DNA from: Pirellulales bacterium
Lineage (GTDB): Bacteria > Planctomycetota > Planctomycetia > Pirellulales > Thermoguttaceae
NCBI GenBank assembly: GCA_016935315.1
Contig: JAFGRD010000118.1
Span: 1-64,000, forward strand
Length of the DNA: 64,000 nucleotides
Reading direction: 5' to 3'
Part shown: one piece after another, positions 62,101-64,000 of the stretch
How positions within the stretch are numbered: the first letter of the stretch is position 1
Layout of the letters: every line of letters begins with the position of its first letter
The notes under the pieces: model-generated
The model's database searches: none
What the model saw: the letters and a program-made list of their open reading frames with translations, nothing else
What the model was told of the DNA's origin: nothing
Program-made: the position numbers and the translations under genes

Positions 62101-63676
62101 GGTCACCAGCGAACAGCAGCGCGAAGGAGAGACGCATCGATTCGTTTACAGCGTGGCCGATCTGGTCACGCCGATTCCCAACTTCGTGCCCAGCCCGAAC
62201 ATGGGTCTGGCCGGTGCGTACCACAACGCCATGAGCAACGTCGGTTACGGCATGGGAGCGTCCTTTGGCGCGTCGGCGGCGCCGTTGGCGGTCATGGCCA
62301 GCAGGGACGGCAACCCGGGCGCCGCGATGATCAACCCCGCGCTGCTGGCCCAGGTGTCGGGCCCCGCGTCCCGCGGCGGCGGCAGCATGCCCATGGGATT
62401 CGGTCCCGGGGGGCTTGGCGGCGGTTCCCAGGCGGATTTCGACAGCCTCATCGACCTGATCACCTCGACCATTCAACCGGACACGTGGGACGACGTGGGA
62501 GGTCCCGGTTCGATTGCTCCTTTCGAGACCAACTTGAGTCTGGTCGTCAGCCAGACCCAGGACGTCCACGAGGAAATCGTCGACCTGCTGGAGCAGTTGC
62601 GGCGGCTGCAAGACCTGCAGGTGACCATCGAGGTCCGCTTCATCACGCTCAACGACAACTTTTTCGAGCGGATCGGCGTCGACTTCGATTTCGACATCGA
62701 CGACGACATCGACCGTCCGCTGATGGTCTTTGGCCGCAAGGTGGTCGACGACACGGGCGCCGACGACTCCGATCCGACCACCGGCCAGGAGGCCACGCGC
62801 AACACGCTCGACGTGGATCACGACCGGAGCGTCACCGTGGGCATGCAGGCCCCCGGCGTGTTCTCGGCCGACCTGGACATCCCCTTCACGCAGAACAGCT
62901 ACGGCTTGGCCGTGCCGCAGTTCGGCGGATTCGACGCTTCGGCGGGCGCCTCGCTCGGGTTCGCCATCCTCAGCGACATCGAGGCCTTTTTCTTCATCAA
63001 CGCCGCCTCGGGCGACCGGCGCAGCAACGTGCTGCAAGCCCCCAAGGTGACGTTGTTCAACGGCCAGCAGGCTTACGTCTCCGACACCTCGCAAAGCCCG
63101 TTCGTCGTGAGCGTGATCCCCGTGGTGGGCGACTTCGCCGCGGCCCAACAGCCGGTGATCGTGATCCTGTCCGAAGGGACCTTCATGACCGTGCAGGCCG
63201 TGGTCTCCAACGATCGGCGGTTCGTGCGTCTGACGGTCGTGCCCTTCTTCAGCAAGATCGGAGAGGTGAACACCTTCCAGTTCACCGGCTCGCAAACCAC
63301 GACCACCGACACCTCGACCGAGGGCGTGGTGGACCCGGACAACGCCAATCCGGATTCACCGAACAACAGCAGCAGCAACGTCACGCAGAGCCGGCAGGGA
63401 ACCACCGTGCAGTTGCCGACGTTCTCCTACGTGACGGTCACGACCACCGTGAGCGTCCCGGACGGCGGCACCGTGTTGCTCGGCGGCATCAAGCGGCTCA
63501 GCGAGGGCCGAAATGAGTTCGGCGTGCCGATTCTCAAGAACATTCCCTACGTCAACCGGCTGTTCAAAAACGTCGGTATCGGCCGGGAAACGCAAAGCCT
63601 GATGATGATGGTCACGCCGCGGATCATCATCCAGGAGGAAGAAGAAGACCGGCTCGGCATCCTGTCGCCGCCGTAG
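59174..63676 (+). CDS. Secretin-family (GspD/PilQ-like) outer-membrane protein with five N-terminal repeats
   Basis: This protein of about 1,500 residues has a signal peptide (MLTGWVAVGTLLTAGIIVAG). The start is a GTG at 59174, four bases after AAGGAG; a TTG one codon later has better spacing, so the first residue is uncertain. Five TPR-like helical repeats follow at about residues 55-115, 160-210, 298-355, 372-425 and 452-515, each with an ARxALAxxDLxxAxxLxxxA pattern and a PxxLxxxI end. A helical linker (about 600-880), a secretin N0-type domain (LDFREEPLANVLDYLAKVTE, about 898-975) and an N1-like domain (about 1115-1175) precede the C-terminal secretin gate (VPDGGTVLLGGIKRLSEGRN, VPILKNIPYVNRLF). 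It would form an outer-membrane pore for type II-like secretion or pili. Confidence 0.85.
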   Translation: MLKTTARMLTGWVAVGTLLTAGIIVAGPPWGTTQTVVGAASVAQADPSATASQGQRSEADDLLRRARKAMAENDLEAADSLISQADAMNVKYNFLHLGDTPKKARRDLQKMQDAAQAAPQRPSQLFSQLSLKEKPPQVDPFASRTSNTLAASLTDKKGLAESYIVKARTDLAQGNLSGASHWYRMASKQPATFGPGEDSPEKLAADIRRAGGNVDQPMVATAVPDFQEGNPLAHLGYDSSPGSLGTNRPTQSPFGRALITAPPSSQDQILPTALTSPDVGPTPGPTTGLTTGLYEGSSTGDARSRQLLLEARRALAVGDIARATAFVGQTKQLQVAYGPLDDTPAKVEAAVAKYQDLSGRTARNTEAYRRAYARMLMEQADALMRAADYDEAERLADRASRQQLTYGPFEAKPSDLLARIAAARRQGQSSADSSAPGVAMVESSSTAGPSLAARQKADQLVRQARAALATSQIELAETLAYEAERLQIPDAAYAPGEDRAGLVLFDVRKARQQNPSGVIPASGSLVTPATGPWPSHGTATRALYDSANDPTRNLPAGVAAPTPFSDSSRTNPVQLQFAQNIPAPPSVRDGLPSDVSAGRDTSASSLFQQGEAALKAHDKQSAYQFFRQAAEQGNQLDPITQQRLQSYLQLLSPPRPSTLPGGPARSIADEAAARQQVLARQVSADVAQQEARARAMLESDPKAALSLLEETRQKVEAAALDPSARQQLLMRVNRQLTETRQFIELNQPRIELTEKNDRTREEIEREQRLDLETQEKFALMVDDFNTKMDEQRFAEAEVVAKRAAELDPDNPVVKQLLLRSKFVRRYFNNLELSDLKEEGLWSQLDSVAASSVGFDDRIPFRMPDAKEWADLTTRRSKYTAEQQRHRTERDLEIEQKLRHPVSLDFREEPLANVLDYLAKVTEVNMHLDPQALAEYGISADVPVTISVRDEIMLKSALNLILEPLQLTYVVKDEVLKVTSEQQREGETHRFVYSVADLVTPIPNFVPSPNMGLAGAYHNAMSNVGYGMGASFGASAAPLAVMASRDGNPGAAMINPALLAQVSGPASRGGGSMPMGFGPGGLGGGSQADFDSLIDLITSTIQPDTWDDVGGPGSIAPFETNLSLVVSQTQDVHEEIVDLLEQLRRLQDLQVTIEVRFITLNDNFFERIGVDFDFDIDDDIDRPLMVFGRKVVDDTGADDSDPTTGQEATRNTLDVDHDRSVTVGMQAPGVFSADLDIPFTQNSYGLAVPQFGGFDASAGASLGFAILSDIEAFFFINAASGDRRSNVLQAPKVTLFNGQQAYVSDTSQSPFVVSVIPVVGDFAAAQQPVIVILSEGTFMTVQAVVSNDRRFVRLTVVPFFSKIGEVNTFQFTGSQTTTTDTSTEGVVDPDNANPDSPNNSSSNVTQSRQGTTVQLPTFSYVTVTTTVSVPDGGTVLLGGIKRLSEGRNEFGVPILKNIPYVNRLFKNVGIGRETQSLMMMVTPRIIIQEEEEDRLGILSPP

Positions 63677-63722
63677 ATTTTCGTCTCGTCTCAGATCTCC
63701 TCAACGTGAACTGCCCTCCCGT

Positions 63723-63766
63723 GGCCGTCGCCGGCTTGCCCCCCGAGCCGGCGATGGCCGTTTCTT
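63723..63766 (+). terminator. Terminator of the secretin gene
   Basis: GGCCGTCGCCGGCT (63723-63736) pairs with AGCCGGCGATGGCC (63746-63759) over 14 positions, one a G-U pair, with a nine-base loop, followed by GTTTCTT. It lies 46 bp after the stop. It may also serve the convergent sigma factor gene. Confidence 0.7.
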
Positions 63767-63814
63767 GGGATCCGTTAAGGAGGGCGGCCCTGATCCTTCG
63801 CAACGCCAATAGCA

Positions 63815-64000
63815 CTAGGCCGGAGCCAATGCCTCCAACTCCTTGGCCAGGCGGTTTCTGGCCACGTGCAGCCGGCGCTTGATCGTTCCCACCGGGGACT
63901 CGAACCTCTCGCTCATTTCGACCAGCGAACGGCCCTGAAAGTAGAACGCTACGAGCGTGTCTCGATCCAATGCCCGCAGCCGATTCAGTCCCACCCGGAC
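63815..64000 (-). CDS. ECF-type RNA polymerase sigma factor, C-terminal part (region 4), partial
   Basis: The last 61 codons before the stop at 63815 read LNRLRALDRDTLVAFYFQGR, SLVEMSERFESPVGTIKRRL and HVARNRLAKELEAL. This is sigma-70 region 4, the helix-turn-helix that recognises the -35 element, in the form found in ECF sigma factors (the VGTIKRRLHVAR recognition helix). The rest of the gene lies beyond the window. It converges on the secretin gene, so a regulatory link between them cannot be inferred from position alone. Confidence 0.85.
   Translation of the reverse strand, partial: VRVGLNRLRALDRDTLVAFYFQGRSLVEMSERFESPVGTIKRRLHVARNRLAKELEALAPA

Overview
The window is high-GC DNA that most probably comes from a planctomycete, in or near the Pirellulales. 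The evidence is an N-terminal FEPLEDRRLLS motif on a giant secreted protein (the planctomycete LEPR-XLL type), dockerin- and cohesin-like domains, ELWxxDGT and HAF repeats, many Tat-exported sugar enzymes, a secretin with extra N-terminal repeats, and an ECF sigma factor. No ribosomal RNA, intact tRNA, CRISPR array or complete insertion sequence is visible.

Layout. Positions 1-400 hold mobile-element debris: the C-terminal part of a REP-associated (Y1) transposase, a fragment resembling the 3' half of a tRNA-Ser gene, and a strong terminator. Next comes a secreted GH141-like beta-helix enzyme (537-3221, +). On the minus strand follow a DUF2520 Rossmann protein (3472-4353) and serA (4401-6038), a likely two-gene transcription unit. 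A single unbroken minus-strand gene, 6288-43100, encodes about 12,270 residues and fills 58% of the window. From N to C terminus it carries the LEPR-XLL motif, an M36 fungalysin-type metalloprotease, a helical segment, a very long RTX calcium-binding repeat block, a recurring module of about 100 residues interleaved with RTX clusters, FG-GAP propeller repeats, HAF repeats with a nidogen-like insert, leucine-rich repeats, an SdrD-type domain, 13 tandem Calx-beta-like repeats, two ELWxxDGT blocks, Ig-like domains, cohesin-like domains and dockerins.

Positions 43775-47418 form a divergent sugar-metabolism cluster: a ThuA-like protein and a Tat-exported sugar isomerase on the minus strand, and a Gfo/Idh/MocA oxidoreductase followed by a secreted carbohydrate-binding-like protein on the plus strand. 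A secreted S9 (DPP IV-like) peptidase follows at 48838-51117. An apparent operon at 52119-58695 encodes a double alpha/beta hydrolase, a beta-helix protein, a transglutaminase-like secreted protein and a clan GH-A glycosidase-like protein. The window ends with a 1,500-residue secretin-family outer-membrane protein (59174-63676), a terminator and the end of an ECF sigma factor gene.

Taken together, the genes suit a bacterium that degrades complex polysaccharides outside the cytoplasm and displays or secretes very large calcium-dependent surface proteins. The least explained signals are the giant protein and its internal uncharacterised module, and a dispersed element of about 60 bp (three full and two divergent copies) that sits next to several of the genes.
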